Shown piece by piece: positions 41,801 to 52,318 of a DNA stretch of 64,000 bases. The DNA comes from Venturia oleaginea. Taxonomy: Eukaryota > Ascomycota > Dothideomycetes > Venturiales > Venturiaceae. A program made the position numbers and the translations under genes. The notes under the pieces were generated by a model. The model ran no database searches. It was not told the DNA's origin and saw only the letters and a list, made by a program, of their open reading frames with translations. Positions within the stretch are counted from its first letter, which is position 1. Each line of letters begins with the position of its first letter. The stretch lies in contig JABMLP010000023.1 of the NCBI GenBank assembly GCA_013176395.1, positions 558,001 to 622,000 on the forward strand, written 5' to 3'.

Positions 41801-42498
41801 CTTCCCTCTCGCTGTTGGAGAAATGGGAGGAACAGGGCCTGTCATACATCACCAACCACACCGCTATCGCCTCAGAAGAAGACCGAGGTATCCAAACCTT
41901 TGCACGAGGCAAGGCACCAAGGAACATCAGCCCAGCACTCCTCAGCAACCAACGGAAGAGTGCCGGCAACACCAACATCTACCTCCCCATCGAAAGCACA
42001 AAAAAGAAACCCAAACACACATTGTGGGAACGTCGCGGCGAGATCGCAGAAATAATCTCCCTGAACCCATCGTTGCCGAGACCACAGGGTTTCTATTTGA
42101 AGCCTCTACCCCCCTTTTCCAAATCCCAGGTATTCTCGCATGGGCGGAATGCGAGTAAGTTGGGTTTGAATATTCATGACCATCTAAATATATCCACCAC
42201 CTCCGTCCCCGCAACATCAACTTCAACTTCAACTTCACAGTTCAAATCGGCACTGAAACCGTTGTTGAAACCTTCTGAGTCGTCGAAAAGGGCCGCGGCT
42301 GTGGGCATGAAGGAATCGATTGATAGTCTTCATATCACGTCGGGGCTGGAGAACGGGAGTAGTGGGAATTTGGGAGATGGGAATGGGTGTAATACTAGTG
42401 GGAAAGTGGTACCACGTGGACGGAGCCCGCTGAGGAGGAGAGGGCCGAGAGCAGAGGAGTTGGGGAAGCTGTTGGGTGGGAAGAGGATTGGTTGGTAA
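38870..42498 (+). CDS. Single-pass membrane protein with a very long disordered cytosolic tail
   Basis: Two exons, 38870-39658 and 39799-42498, with a 140-bp intron (long for this window); 1162 aa. The N-terminus lacks a classical signal peptide: a short Ser/Thr-rich outside segment (about 1-40) precedes one helix at 41-65 (VLLVGLASAGGFALLLTVIGLLFSL), then a basic stop-transfer segment (KHTRTKHHRR). The rest is low complexity, rich in Ser, Pro, Arg and Asn, with poly-Pro motifs (PPALPPPPPL, PAPPPPPARKP) that could bind SH3 or EVH1 domains. The end is conserved in look: RGRSPLRRRGPRAEELGKLLGGKRIGW. The topology resembles wall-stress sensor-like or septal anchoring proteins of fungi, but there is no WSC domain and I do not assign a function. 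Confidence 0.72.
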
Positions 42499-43981
42499 GG
42501 ACGCGGGCGGGCTGGCGGGTGGGCTGGCTGTTGTTAATGTTGGTGGATGAGGGGGTGGGTTAGTTGGGTTGGCTTTTTGTGCGTCGCTCCTTATACCCCG
42601 TTTTCTAGTGATTTTTTGGGGGAGTTTACTCATTAGGTTGCGTTTTTGATTGTTGCGGGGAAGTGAGAGGGGGGGGGGGGGAGGGGGTGTGGATGTTGTT
42701 AGTGTTGTTCATATGCCTTGGTGTAAATTTGTAAAACGTTGTTAATATGTTGAACTGGCCTGGCCTGGCCTGTTTCGAACTCAGTCTATTAGAACTGACG
42801 GGTTTTTTTGAAGTAGTCTGGGGTGAAGAGTTCACGGGGGATTTATCCATGTTTTAGTCAGGATGCGGGTGGGTGTAACGGTAAGCTGCACATAAGTTAC
42901 ACCTCGTATCTTACATAAGTAATTCCATCGACGTCTTTAACGTTAACACCAAAAAATTATATCCCTCTTCCATGGCTTTACGCGCGCTACAGATTTCCTA
43001 CCAGATATCTTGCGGTTAGAAATCGTTCTCGAAGCCATCGACAACAAAAATACCTTTCTGTTCTTTTCGCCTCTGCCTCTCGCCGTCTCTAGATATCTCG
43101 AACAATAACAAGAACAGGCTCTTTTTCGTTGTCCCACTGCTATGCAATATGCGTATCCTGATACGATAGTAGCGACAAAGCAATGGACAGATTCTTCTGG
43201 TTATTATTAACCAATCTCCGACTGCGCGTGAGCAAACTTCAAGGATCAAGTTGTTGCAGGTGCATCTCTTGTTTGCCAATGACGGGGCCACTGGCAGCTT
43301 TCATAGCCATCTATCAAGACGATATTGACACTTCGATTCCAAGATGGCAATACTACAGCTTGGTGGCGACGGCAAGCGTTGGACGGGACAGGTTTTGGGT
43401 TGTGCCATGGACAAGTAGGTCCAGTTCTATCGGAGACCGTGTCCAGTGTCCCGTGTCCCCTTGTGGATCTCATCATGATAAGGTTCCCGGCGTGCCTGTC
43501 CATCTTCATCTCCTACCCAATCAAGACCTGCTACTGAGGCTTGACCCGTCTCAAGGCATTTGGCAAAAGCTTGGTGTGGGTGCGGTGGCAAGATGTTCAG
43601 GCTACGTCAAGGCCAAAAGCAAATAGACCGACCATAGCCACCCACCATGCATCTTCAGCTGGAAACATTCGTTCCACACACTCTTGATCGAACATCCGCT
43701 CCATACAACTGCTGTATTTGCGAGGCTGTTGCGTCATGGTCTTGCTTCTTCATACCTCGATGTAGAAGGTACGCTTCGTAGCCTGTTTGCCATCGTCATG
43801 TCTTCCAGGTGGGTTGCGCGTCGCCAACAGGAGCGACAGCTATGGGCAAATAAAGACTGAGTCGTCTTTATTTAACGTCTTGTCTATCCACTCCAAATTC
43901 AAACTATAGTCTTCTCCTAAACAATCACCTCTGACTACTTCCTTTGCTCAATACCCTTCTGCTAGCTTCTCTATAGTCACC
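42499..43981. other. Intergenic, with a G homopolymer
   Basis: A run of 12 G at 42669-42680 in a purine-rich stretch; a 5-bp direct repeat GGCCT near 42757. The plus frame 43183-43626 begins ATG but has no motif or homology cue, so it is not called. The end includes the aspartic protease promoter. Confidence 0.45.
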
Positions 43982-45662
43982 ATGCCTCATCACCACCATT
44001 TACACGGCCAGCAGATTGCCCACACGCGGATCCCTCTCGTCAAGAATGAACAATACAAGAGGTCAGGCATCAAATCTTACGTCTGGCTTCTACAAAAGTG
44101 CAAGTATTGTAGACCACAAGGTTCGAACTAGGCTTATCAACCAACAGACAACATCACACCATCACAGCCCGGCCCATACTTCCGTGAGGCAGCAGCTCAC
44201 GCTGAAGGCAATCACACCGACCACCACGGACACCATACCTCGTCATTTGGAGGCCAGTCCAAAATAGCTGCGCTTCAGAGGCGTGCTCTTGCTGCCAGTT
44301 CTGGAGCCACTGACGCTGCGGCCGCTCAGACTGGCCTCGTGTCTGCCGAAGACCAGCAGAATGATACAGAGTACTTGAGCGAAGTCACTGTTGGAACGCC
44401 ACCCCAGAAATTGATGTTGGACTTTGATAGTGGTTCTAGCGATCTTTGGGTATGCTTGGTACAATCAGGTCGGACATTCAATGCTGACTCTGCCAGTGCT
44501 TCTCTACCGAGCTCGATTCGGGCACCCTGAGAACTCTTCGCAGCGCAAACCACAACATCTTCGACCCAAGCAAATCCACCAGCTTCAAGAAGATGAGTGG
44601 TAGCACATGGTCCATCTCCTACGGCGATGGCAGCTCGGCCTCGGGCACTGTTGGCACAGACATCCTACACATTGGTGGAATCAACGTTGAAATGCAGGCC
44701 ATTGAGTTGGCTGATACAGCCTCACCGTCCTTCACATCCGGAGTCGGAGACGGACTTCTTGGTCTTGCTATGCCTGGCATCAACACCGTTTCTCCAAAGC
44801 CAGTAGCCACGCCAGTGGAGAACATGATCACTCAAAAGGACATCCCGGCAAACGCAGAGCTTTTCACAGCTTACTTAGGCAGCTGGCGCGACGCTGACGA
44901 GGCCGACAAGGGTGAATCGTTCTACACATTCGGATATATCGACCAGCCAACTCTTAAGGCAGCTGGTGTCACCGAGCCATACTACACTCCTCTCGTGAAC
45001 CAGTCTACTCGCGGTTTCTGGGAGTTCGCGTCTAAGACCGCAACTGTTAACGGAAAGACGATTCAGCGTGAGAACCAGCAGAGTGGTGGCAACTCGGCAA
45101 TTGCAGATACAGGTACCACACTAGCTCTCGTGGACGATACTCTGTGCAAGGCAATCTATGCCGCCATTCCGGGAGCCAAGTATGATGAACAGCAACAGGG
45201 TTGGACCTTGCCGAGCAACACCACCGAAGCCAATCTTCCGGTTGTTCAGTTCGCCGTCGGAGGAAAGTTGTTTACCGTTCAGAAGGAGGACTTGTTGTTT
45301 GCGGAGACGGAGCCTGGCACTACGTACGGCGGGATCCAGTCGCGAGTGAGTTCAATCCCTTTTCACGATAGCAGATCTCGTCTTTGATCCGCTCGAGTGC
45401 GCAAAAGTTCTGGCATTCCAATCTCAAAATTGCCAGAGATTTTTCGTTCTAGACCTTGGGCAAACAATTGATCACACCTGCAGCCTGTTTCTTGATCTCA
45501 TTGACTAATCGGGCTCAGGGAGACCAAACTTTCGATATCCTCGGTGATACGTTCTTGAAGGGAATCTATGCAATTTTCGACATGGGCAACAAGCGTTTCG
45601 GAGCTGTTCAACGTACTGAGACCACACAGAACCTTGCAACAGCTCCAGAAGAATCTAGCTAG
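43982..45662 (+). CDS. Pepsin-like aspartic protease (family A1)
   Basis: Four exons: 43982-44108, 44148-44449, 44497-45345 and 45519-45662 (473 aa). The first intron, 39 bp, is chosen because it joins [12 protein letters not shown] to [11 protein letters not shown] in phase; its exact ends are uncertain. The start MPHHHHLHG has no signal peptide. A propeptide-like [14 protein letters not shown] and a Gly/His/Ala-rich linker precede the mature domain beginning at [20 protein letters not shown]. Catalytic site 1 is [11 protein letters not shown] (DSG instead of the usual DTG); the flap is [11 protein letters not shown]; site 2 is [12 protein letters not shown]; the end is [25 protein letters not shown]. 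Reaction: acid endoproteolysis. Length and layout match fungal A1 proteases whose N-terminus is His-rich. Secretion route is unclear; a missed 5' exon is possible. Confidence 0.85.
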
Positions 45663-46343
45663 ATATTTACTGTGGAGTCTTGCTGAGTGCACTCAGCGGA
45701 ATGTCAGCTCCCTGTAGGACTCTGCTTATTAGATGATTGATAGCCTTACGCAACTTTTTTGGTGAAATGAGATAGAATGAACTTTTTCTGCGTCAAGTTG
45801 ACTGGAACTAGTGCAAAGTAATGAAAAGCATGACTGAAAAGTGGCCCCGGAATTTCTCTTTTCGAGGGCTGGAAGTTGTGCCGTTGAAATGGTTTGCAAC
45901 TTCTAAGCTGTTACTGAGCTATTCATGTTATTATCTGGGTCTGAAATTGGAGGTGAGGTTCCTGTACACTTGATGGCACCGAGATTTTAATTCTCGGGTC
46001 CCATGCTGGATCATCGGTCGCCGAGGACGGGGATAAGTGTGAGTAAGCATTAGCAATGCAGCTCACATCATCGGATCCACTTCCAACGGTGGGAAAGGTA
46101 TAGATTGAGATCAAGGCAGCTTGTTCTGCGTTTCAAAATCATATTGTTTTCCTAGATTGATGAGACTTTCGAGATAGTCTTATTTAAACTTGGTTTCGGT
46201 GGACATTTTCGTGTTTGGACTTGTTGTTATTGGAGATTTCGACCTGTTCTTATTCTTGTTCTTATTGAAGATTTCGACTTATTCTCATTAAAGATATCGA
46301 AACTTGTTCTCATCGAAGATTTCGAATACCTCCTGCCAGCACA
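45663..46343. other. Intergenic with degenerate tandem repeats before the next gene
   Basis: Nothing coding. The last 120 bp (about 46219-46325) hold about four degenerate copies of a 23-30 bp unit like ACTTGTTCTTATTGAAGATTTCG, ending 19 bp before the next start, so they lie in its leader or core promoter. Confidence 0.5.
46219..46325 (+). repeat. Degenerate CTTGTTCT..GAAGATTTCGA tandem repeats in a 5' leader
   Basis: The core GA(A)GATTTCGA or AAGATATCGA recurs at spacings of about 23-34 bp four times, each preceded by a pyrimidine-rich TTGTTCTTAT-like segment, immediately upstream of the ATG at 46344. Confidence 0.6.
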
Positions 46344-47264
46344 ATGAAGATCGCCCAAGTCACCGAATTCGGCCAGAAGCCTACATACATCGAAATCGAG
46401 AGACCGCCAACCCCAGAACCAGACAGAGATGAGGTGCAAATCAAGGTCATCGCGTCAGGAGTCCATGCCGTCGTGCGTTCGAGAGCAGCCGGCCAGCATT
46501 ACTCTGCACAAGGCCTGCCTCACATCCCCGGCGTCGATGGAGTCGGCACAACACCAGATGGGCAACTCGTCTATTTCACAACGATGACGCCAAAGGGTGG
46601 TAGTTTTGCTGAATACGTCAATGTGTCTAAGGCTGTTGTGAAGGCGTTGCCGGAAGGTGCTGATCCGATTCAGATTGCTGGGTTACTTAATCCTGGGATG
46701 TCTAGCTGGACCGCGTTGGCCTTTCGAACCGGTGATTTGCCGTGTGGGTTCTCGGTTGTTGTTCTTGGGGTTACGTCGACTTCTGGGGCGCTTGCGGTAT
46801 CGATTGCTAGGTATTTTGGGGCTGGGAAGGTTATCGGGGTTGCGCGGAATGCAAAGAAAATGGAGGGGTTGGAACTTGATGAGATTATTGAGTTGAAAGA
46901 GCCAGCTTCCGATACTGATTTTTCTAAAGCGGCTGATGCTGATGTTATTCTTGATTATTTGTATGGTGAGCCTGCGGTGTGTTTGCTGGCAAGTTTGAGA
47001 CCGACGAGGCCGGTGCAATATGTTCAGATTGGGTCGCTTGTCTCGCAGGAGATGAGTTTATCAAGTGCGGTTCTTAGGAGCAAGGATATTACTCTTCGTG
47101 GTGCTGGGCCTGGGGCTTGGAAGATGAGGGAGTTTGTAGCGCAGATTCCGGAGTTGATGGATGTGCTTGTTAAGGTTAAGCCTCAGCCGCTTCAGACTGT
47201 TGCTTTGAAGGATATTGAGGAGAGATGGGATACCAAAGGAGACAGATTGATAGTGTTGATGTAG
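46344..47264 (+). CDS. Quinone oxidoreductase-like MDR family reductase
   Basis: One exon, 306 aa, start ATG 46344. The N-terminal GroES-like domain has PDRDEVQIKVIASGVHAVVRSRAAGQHY and LPHIPGVDGVGTTPDG. The Rossmann part has VVVLGVTSTSGALAVSIARYFGAGKVIGVARN (a variant glycine-rich NADPH loop) and later ADVILDYLYG. No zinc-binding Cys or His set is present, as in the zeta-crystallin/quinone-oxidoreductase branch. The likely reaction is NADPH-dependent reduction of quinones or enones; the physiological substrate is unknown. The protein is slightly short for the family (usually 320-340), mainly in the C-terminal return to the GroES domain. It is probably cytosolic. Confidence 0.85.
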   Translation: MKIAQVTEFGQKPTYIEIERPPTPEPDRDEVQIKVIASGVHAVVRSRAAGQHYSAQGLPHIPGVDGVGTTPDGQLVYFTTMTPKGGSFAEYVNVSKAVVKALPEGADPIQIAGLLNPGMSSWTALAFRTGDLPCGFSVVVLGVTSTSGALAVSIARYFGAGKVIGVARNAKKMEGLELDEIIELKEPASDTDFSKAADADVILDYLYGEPAVCLLASLRPTRPVQYVQIGSLVSQEMSLSSAVLRSKDITLRGAGPGAWKMREFVAQIPELMDVLVKVKPQPLQTVALKDIEERWDTKGDRLIVLM

Positions 47265-48135
47265 TGGTTGTTTTGTGAGGGAATCTGGGATGAGGTCTTT
47301 TTTTAACTTTAATGCTATCACGACTTCCTTGATACTACGAATACTGTGTGTGAATCATCTAGACTGATTATTACATACAACTCAAACCTCCCTTCAAATG
47401 CCTCGCTGCGAGTCCCATAAAATCTTCACCTAGCACGTGACGAGCTAAAATTAGAAACCGGGCTGTACAATCTCAGCGGCAAACGATTGGATTTTCCCTC
47501 TCCCCCGATTAAATGTAGGTGGATCCCCCTTGTCCGATCCATGCTTCACAGCAAAAACATCCTTACGGAAATCTAGCGGCTAGACGTCTATTATCCAACA
47601 GACCATAGCAACTTATGTTTTGTGGGGTTTTTTAGTGGAGAGAAAAGAGGAGAAGAACCCTCGATAGACTGGGTAATTGGCTAACTCAATTGTGGGAGGT
47701 TGCCTCCAAAATCCTACGGCTGTAGCTTGCAAAATCGAGTCTAGTACCTCTCGCCACGTCGCCCTCTGATCGAATTAACCACCTTTTAGACGCCCATAAC
47801 CACGTAGAACCGAATCTGCCTCACTCTTGCCTTCCGCTTTGAGCTCGGAGGATTGTGAACCATGCCGTTTGTGGGGCGATTTGCTTGCTTTGGCGCTTGT
47901 TTGGTGGTGTGGATGGCGGGGAGGGAGTATGTACTTGGGTGCTGTATATCCGAGTGTATCTGGAGTTGGTAATTTTGTTGGTTTCTGCAGTCGTTGACTG
48001 ATCCATTGTGCTATTTTCTCTTTTCTTCTGGCCTTGAGTTCGTTCTGATCGGAATTGTTACTTCTCTTTGGTGCGGATTTCTACCTTTTTCTTCGTTTGC
48101 GCTGGACGCGATTGAGATATTGTTGATACTCTGAT
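47265..48135. other. Intergenic, no supported gene
   Basis: 870 bp with promoter of the DUF3433 gene at the right. Small minus frames at 47821-48006 and 48011-48307 lack motifs. Confidence 0.5.
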
Positions 48136-51100
48136 ATGGCGTATTATGCGGAGACGCCTCCGGGTTATGACTCTGTTGTTCCGCCGAGAGTCTTTGCGCC
48201 ATTGCCTGATGGTGGACCACGACCGGTTGCTGGAGATGATCGGTCTCTGGTTGCGCCTGGGACACCAGAATGGACTGGCTCGAGGATGGATTTGGCCTCG
48301 AAAACATTCTCGATAGATCAGGAGAATGGCGTCGGGCAAGAGCCGGAAAAAAATTGGTGGAGGAAGATCTGTGAGAAGCTCCAAGTCATGTCTCGGAAAC
48401 AGCGAGGTATTTACCCAAGATTTTCGTTTCAGTGGCATGGGCTTATATCGAATAGACAGCAAACCAGATTGGAAACCAGTGTCTCTCAGAGCGCCGTTTC
48501 TGCTGGCAGTAATTTTGATCTCTCTCACTTTGGTCGTCGTTCTCCAGCTGCTGCTGGTTCAAAGCCAACGAAATGGAGGAATCATATTTGCCACCGATGT
48601 CAATTCTCTTCCACTGAGGACCACGTTTCCATATCTTTACCTGCCAACCATAATCGCGGTCGGATATGGTTTCCTGTGGAACTGGATTGATCTAGATGTC
48701 AGGCGCATTGAACCTTTTCTGCAAATGGCGAGAGACGAAGGTGTTACTGGACAGGAATCCTTGTTGTTGCACTATCCAGTAGACTTCCTTGCGTCTGTCC
48801 CTATCAAAGCTATGAAAAGCGGGTATGTACATCAAATTTACAACTTTACGACCTTTACTGATTTTAAAAGCCATTGGCCAGTCTTTACCGCGTCCATTGC
48901 TACTGTTTTTGTTTTCTGGATTATCACACCAACACAATCCGGTATATTTGCGACCGACACGCTGAACAAAACGTCAAGCATGGTTGCTCTTCAATCGACA
49001 ACACACTTACCTCTCTCCCAACAAGCAGAAACCTTATCCGCCAAGTCAGCACAATCAGTGGCCAGTATCATGTGGCTGAACGAAACCCTGCCACCCTTCA
49101 TGACTCACGATTACTTACTCGCTCCGTTTGGTCCGAACACAACATCGAATTCCACTCTGATGTCTGGCAATTGGACTGCCCTAACACTGAAGTACTCTGC
49201 TGAAGTCGAGTGCGAACTAGCAACTCCATGGACATTTCCTATGGTCAACAGTACATGGGGCTGCCACAAACAATTGCCCATCCCGAATGAGACCGTCAAT
49301 GAGAAAGATGCCGCGAAAATATTCAGCACGGTTTATGCTGGTTACTATAACGAAGATGGGCTCGCCGACTACAGTTTGTCCGGACACTGCCCACCTAGCG
49401 AATCAAATTCATTCTTGGTCCAATGGTCAAAGAATTTGAGACCTGTCTACCCCAGCGAGTCTGCCAACATCACAAACACTTCAGACATTACAGATCATTT
49501 TCGGCAGCAGACCAACACTACGACGTTGTTTTGCAGATCCACATATCATGTTCAAAAGGTTGTGGCAACGATTCGCCTTCCGAAGAATGAGGTACTCGAG
49601 CTACACCCGATTGGAGACATGGAGCCAATGTCCAACAGTGTCTTCAATACGAGCAATTTTGAAGCTTCTATGAACATGGGGCACGAAAGGCTTCGTGTCA
49701 GGACCAATTTCCCAACCACCAACTGGCCTAGTCAAACGGCCTTTCTTACAAATATGCCACTAGATCTACGTCAAGTTTCTACGATGGCTTCATTTGCAAT
49801 TGGCGCCTCAAAGCTTCCATTAGACCACTATCTCGAGCCAGAAAGGCTTGCAAACTCATATCAGTCCGCGTATCGTCTACTCTTCGCACGACAGATGACT
49901 AATGTTCTCTCTCCCAATTATGACCCAGACTCTCGAGGTACAGGACATTGGAGTTACCAGACGCAGTCTATCATCCTGGTTCCAGCGTTCACATACATCG
50001 TCGAGGCACTGCTGCTCATATCCGCTCTTTTCGCCGCAGTGATTCTCTATAACTCGAACGCTCGAGTGAGCAAACTGCATTCCGACCCTACTACAATCGC
50101 CAGCATCATGTCCCTTACTGCTGATGACGCTCCGTTGCTTGCCCAACTGAAGCCTTTGGATCAGGCGAACGAAAAAGAATTGGAGCTTTGTCTCAGAAAC
50201 CGTCGGTTTCGCCTTCAGCCTGTTCGAGATTCCTGCTCTTCATACCGCTTGCAGTTGTTGGATCTCCAAGGCGATGAACCATTGGAGGCCTACAATGACG
50301 AGCTGCAGGCGGCAGAGCGACAAGAAACAACGAAGTCGCTGAGGCAGAGCGACGAGAAGAGAGCTGGTGTTGTTCACGGTCTTCAGCCTACCGAGTTCAA
50401 GACCAAGATGGGATTGGCATTTTTGATCAGTCAGATTGCACTATTCGCTGCCATCGCAGGGCTTTTCTTCAGAATACAGAAAGATAATGGCTTACCTCTT
50501 CCATCTTCCAATCGCTTTGTCCGCCAATTGGTTGAGAATTATCTTCCCACAGCCATCGGCACATTCATCGAGCCTTTCTGGGTAGTTCTCAATCGTCATC
50601 TGTGTTTCTTGCAGCCTTTCGACGAAATGCGACAAGGTCGAAAGAAAGAGGATAAATCTCTAAATCTAGAGTATTCGTCACTTCCGCCACAATTGACAAT
50701 CCTCAAGGCTTGGTCCAATGGAGATATTCTGCTTGCAGTTGTATGTACCATGGCTCTGCTCGCAAATGGACTTGCGATCTCTCTGAGCAGTCTGTTCTTC
50801 GAGAATTCTGTGGATCTCGGATCGCCAGCCTCTTTTGCACCGATGTATACAGCCCGATTTCTCCCTCTGAATGGCTCGGCTGCTCCATTCATCATGGAAA
50901 ACAGACAATACCTCGAGTCGGTCTACATCGCTACATCAAACTTAACCGCCAATACTCCACTGCCACCCTGGACAGATACTCGATTGTTCTACTTTCCCTT
51001 TAGCAGAGATACAGGTGGCAATAACACAGCGCATTACTACAGAGCTCAAACTCCGGCCATTGGAGCTCAGCTGGCCTGCCAGACCCTCTCTATAGACTCT

Positions 51101-52318
51101 CTATTCATTCGCACATGGAATCAGAGTGACCACTCAGAGCCATTGCCCATGAATCTCGTTCCGCCCAACATCAAGATGGTGGTCAATTTGTCAGTGAATG
51201 GAGGCAGGAAGATTTCTTGCATTCCGCGAGGTTTGGATTGGAGCAGCGACATCACCTTCGACCAGCCCACAAGTCCATCTGCATTCGAATTTTCGTATGC
51301 ACTGAACGGAGTCGTCAATAGTTCAGCTGCCGATGCCTCGTTCTGCCAGGAGCACATTTTCGCAGGGTGGGTCCGGTCGTCTCTTGCTGATGGAGTCTTG
51401 CCAGCAAACGAAAGCGCTCGCATCACTTCTCGCGAACAGACAATCATCACCTGTAAATCGACACTGATGGCCGACACCGCAGACGTTCTGGTTAGTGCAG
51501 ATGGGCATATTCAGAAGACCTACTCGGAGAATCTCTCTAGGTCTGCTGTGCCAGATTTTTTGTCCACAAAACCCTCTGATCTAATTGCCCAAGTGAATCA
51601 AATCATTGTTGAGAACGGCGAGGGGGTTCGCTGGCATAATGATTCGCTTCCATCCGAGTTCTTGAATTATCTGATAGAATTGGCGACTAACAGCAGTGCG
51701 CATCTCGACCCGAAATTACCACCTCCTTCATCTGAAAGCATGATCCCGCCCTTCTCTGCATTGTACTCACAGCTTTTCGCAACAAACATTGGTCGCAACA
51801 TGAATCAGCTGTTCAAACCAATAAGCAAAAACGACAGTACGACCATCCAAGGACTTAGAGTGCTGCCAACGACCCGGATTTTCATGTCCAGGCCAATGTT
51901 CATACTGGCGGAAGTCATCCTGGCCCTCTACATTATTGTTACCGTTGTGGTTTATGTACGGCGTCCTTGGAGAATACTCTGCCGTATGCCAACGAGTCTC
52001 GCCTCAATTATGGGTTTCGTAGCAGCCAGCCATGCAATCAAAGACTTCCGGGGCACTGCAGGGATGACGTCGATCAAGCTAGTGGAACATGTGCGGCAAT
52101 TGGACGATCGGTACGGCTTCGGGACTTTCATTGGAACCGATGAAAAGACACACATAGGAATTGAAAAATATCCTTTCCTGGCGCCATTGACCAAAGGAGG
52201 TGGTGGATTTGCTCGTCAAACCTCGGATGGGAACGAGAAGGCAAGCCTTCGGAAGGAATGGAGGTCCGAATTCACCCAATGGAAATCTGGAAAAGTCCAA
52301 GAGGGTGGGTGGATGTGA
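48136..52318 (+). CDS. Large membrane protein with two DUF3433 regions
   Basis: Three exons: 48136-48406, 48456-48822 and 48871-52318 (1361 aa), with introns of 49 and 48 bp. The second intron joins AMKSG to HWPVFTAS. Cytosolic N-terminus, then the first DUF3433-like unit (about 115-250): WKPVSLRAPFLLAVILISLTLVV, the NGGIIFATDVNSLP loop, YLYLPTIIAVGYGFLWNWIDLDVRRIEPF and HWPVFTASIATVFVFWIITP. An ectodomain with many N-glycosylation sequons and Cys follows, a helix (about 605-630), a cytosolic piece, then the second unit (FLISQIALFAAIAGLFFRIQ, LPTAIGTFIEPFWVVLNRHLCFLQPFDEM, WSNGDILLAVVCTMALLANGLAI), a second glycosylated ectodomain and a last helix (FILAEVILALYIIVTVVVYV). The domain is fungus-specific; its function is unknown. 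The duplicated layout is normal for the family. Confidence 0.9.

Noticed and set aside
43183..43626. 147-codon plus frame starting with a hydrophobic segment
   Set aside because: MDRFFWLLLTNLRLRVSK is not a good signal peptide and nothing downstream resembles a known protein; overlapping frames are equally open.
44121..44133. GGTTCGAACTAGG resembling a tRNA B box
   Set aside because: It lies inside the protease first intron; no A box or cloverleaf arms at the right spacing.
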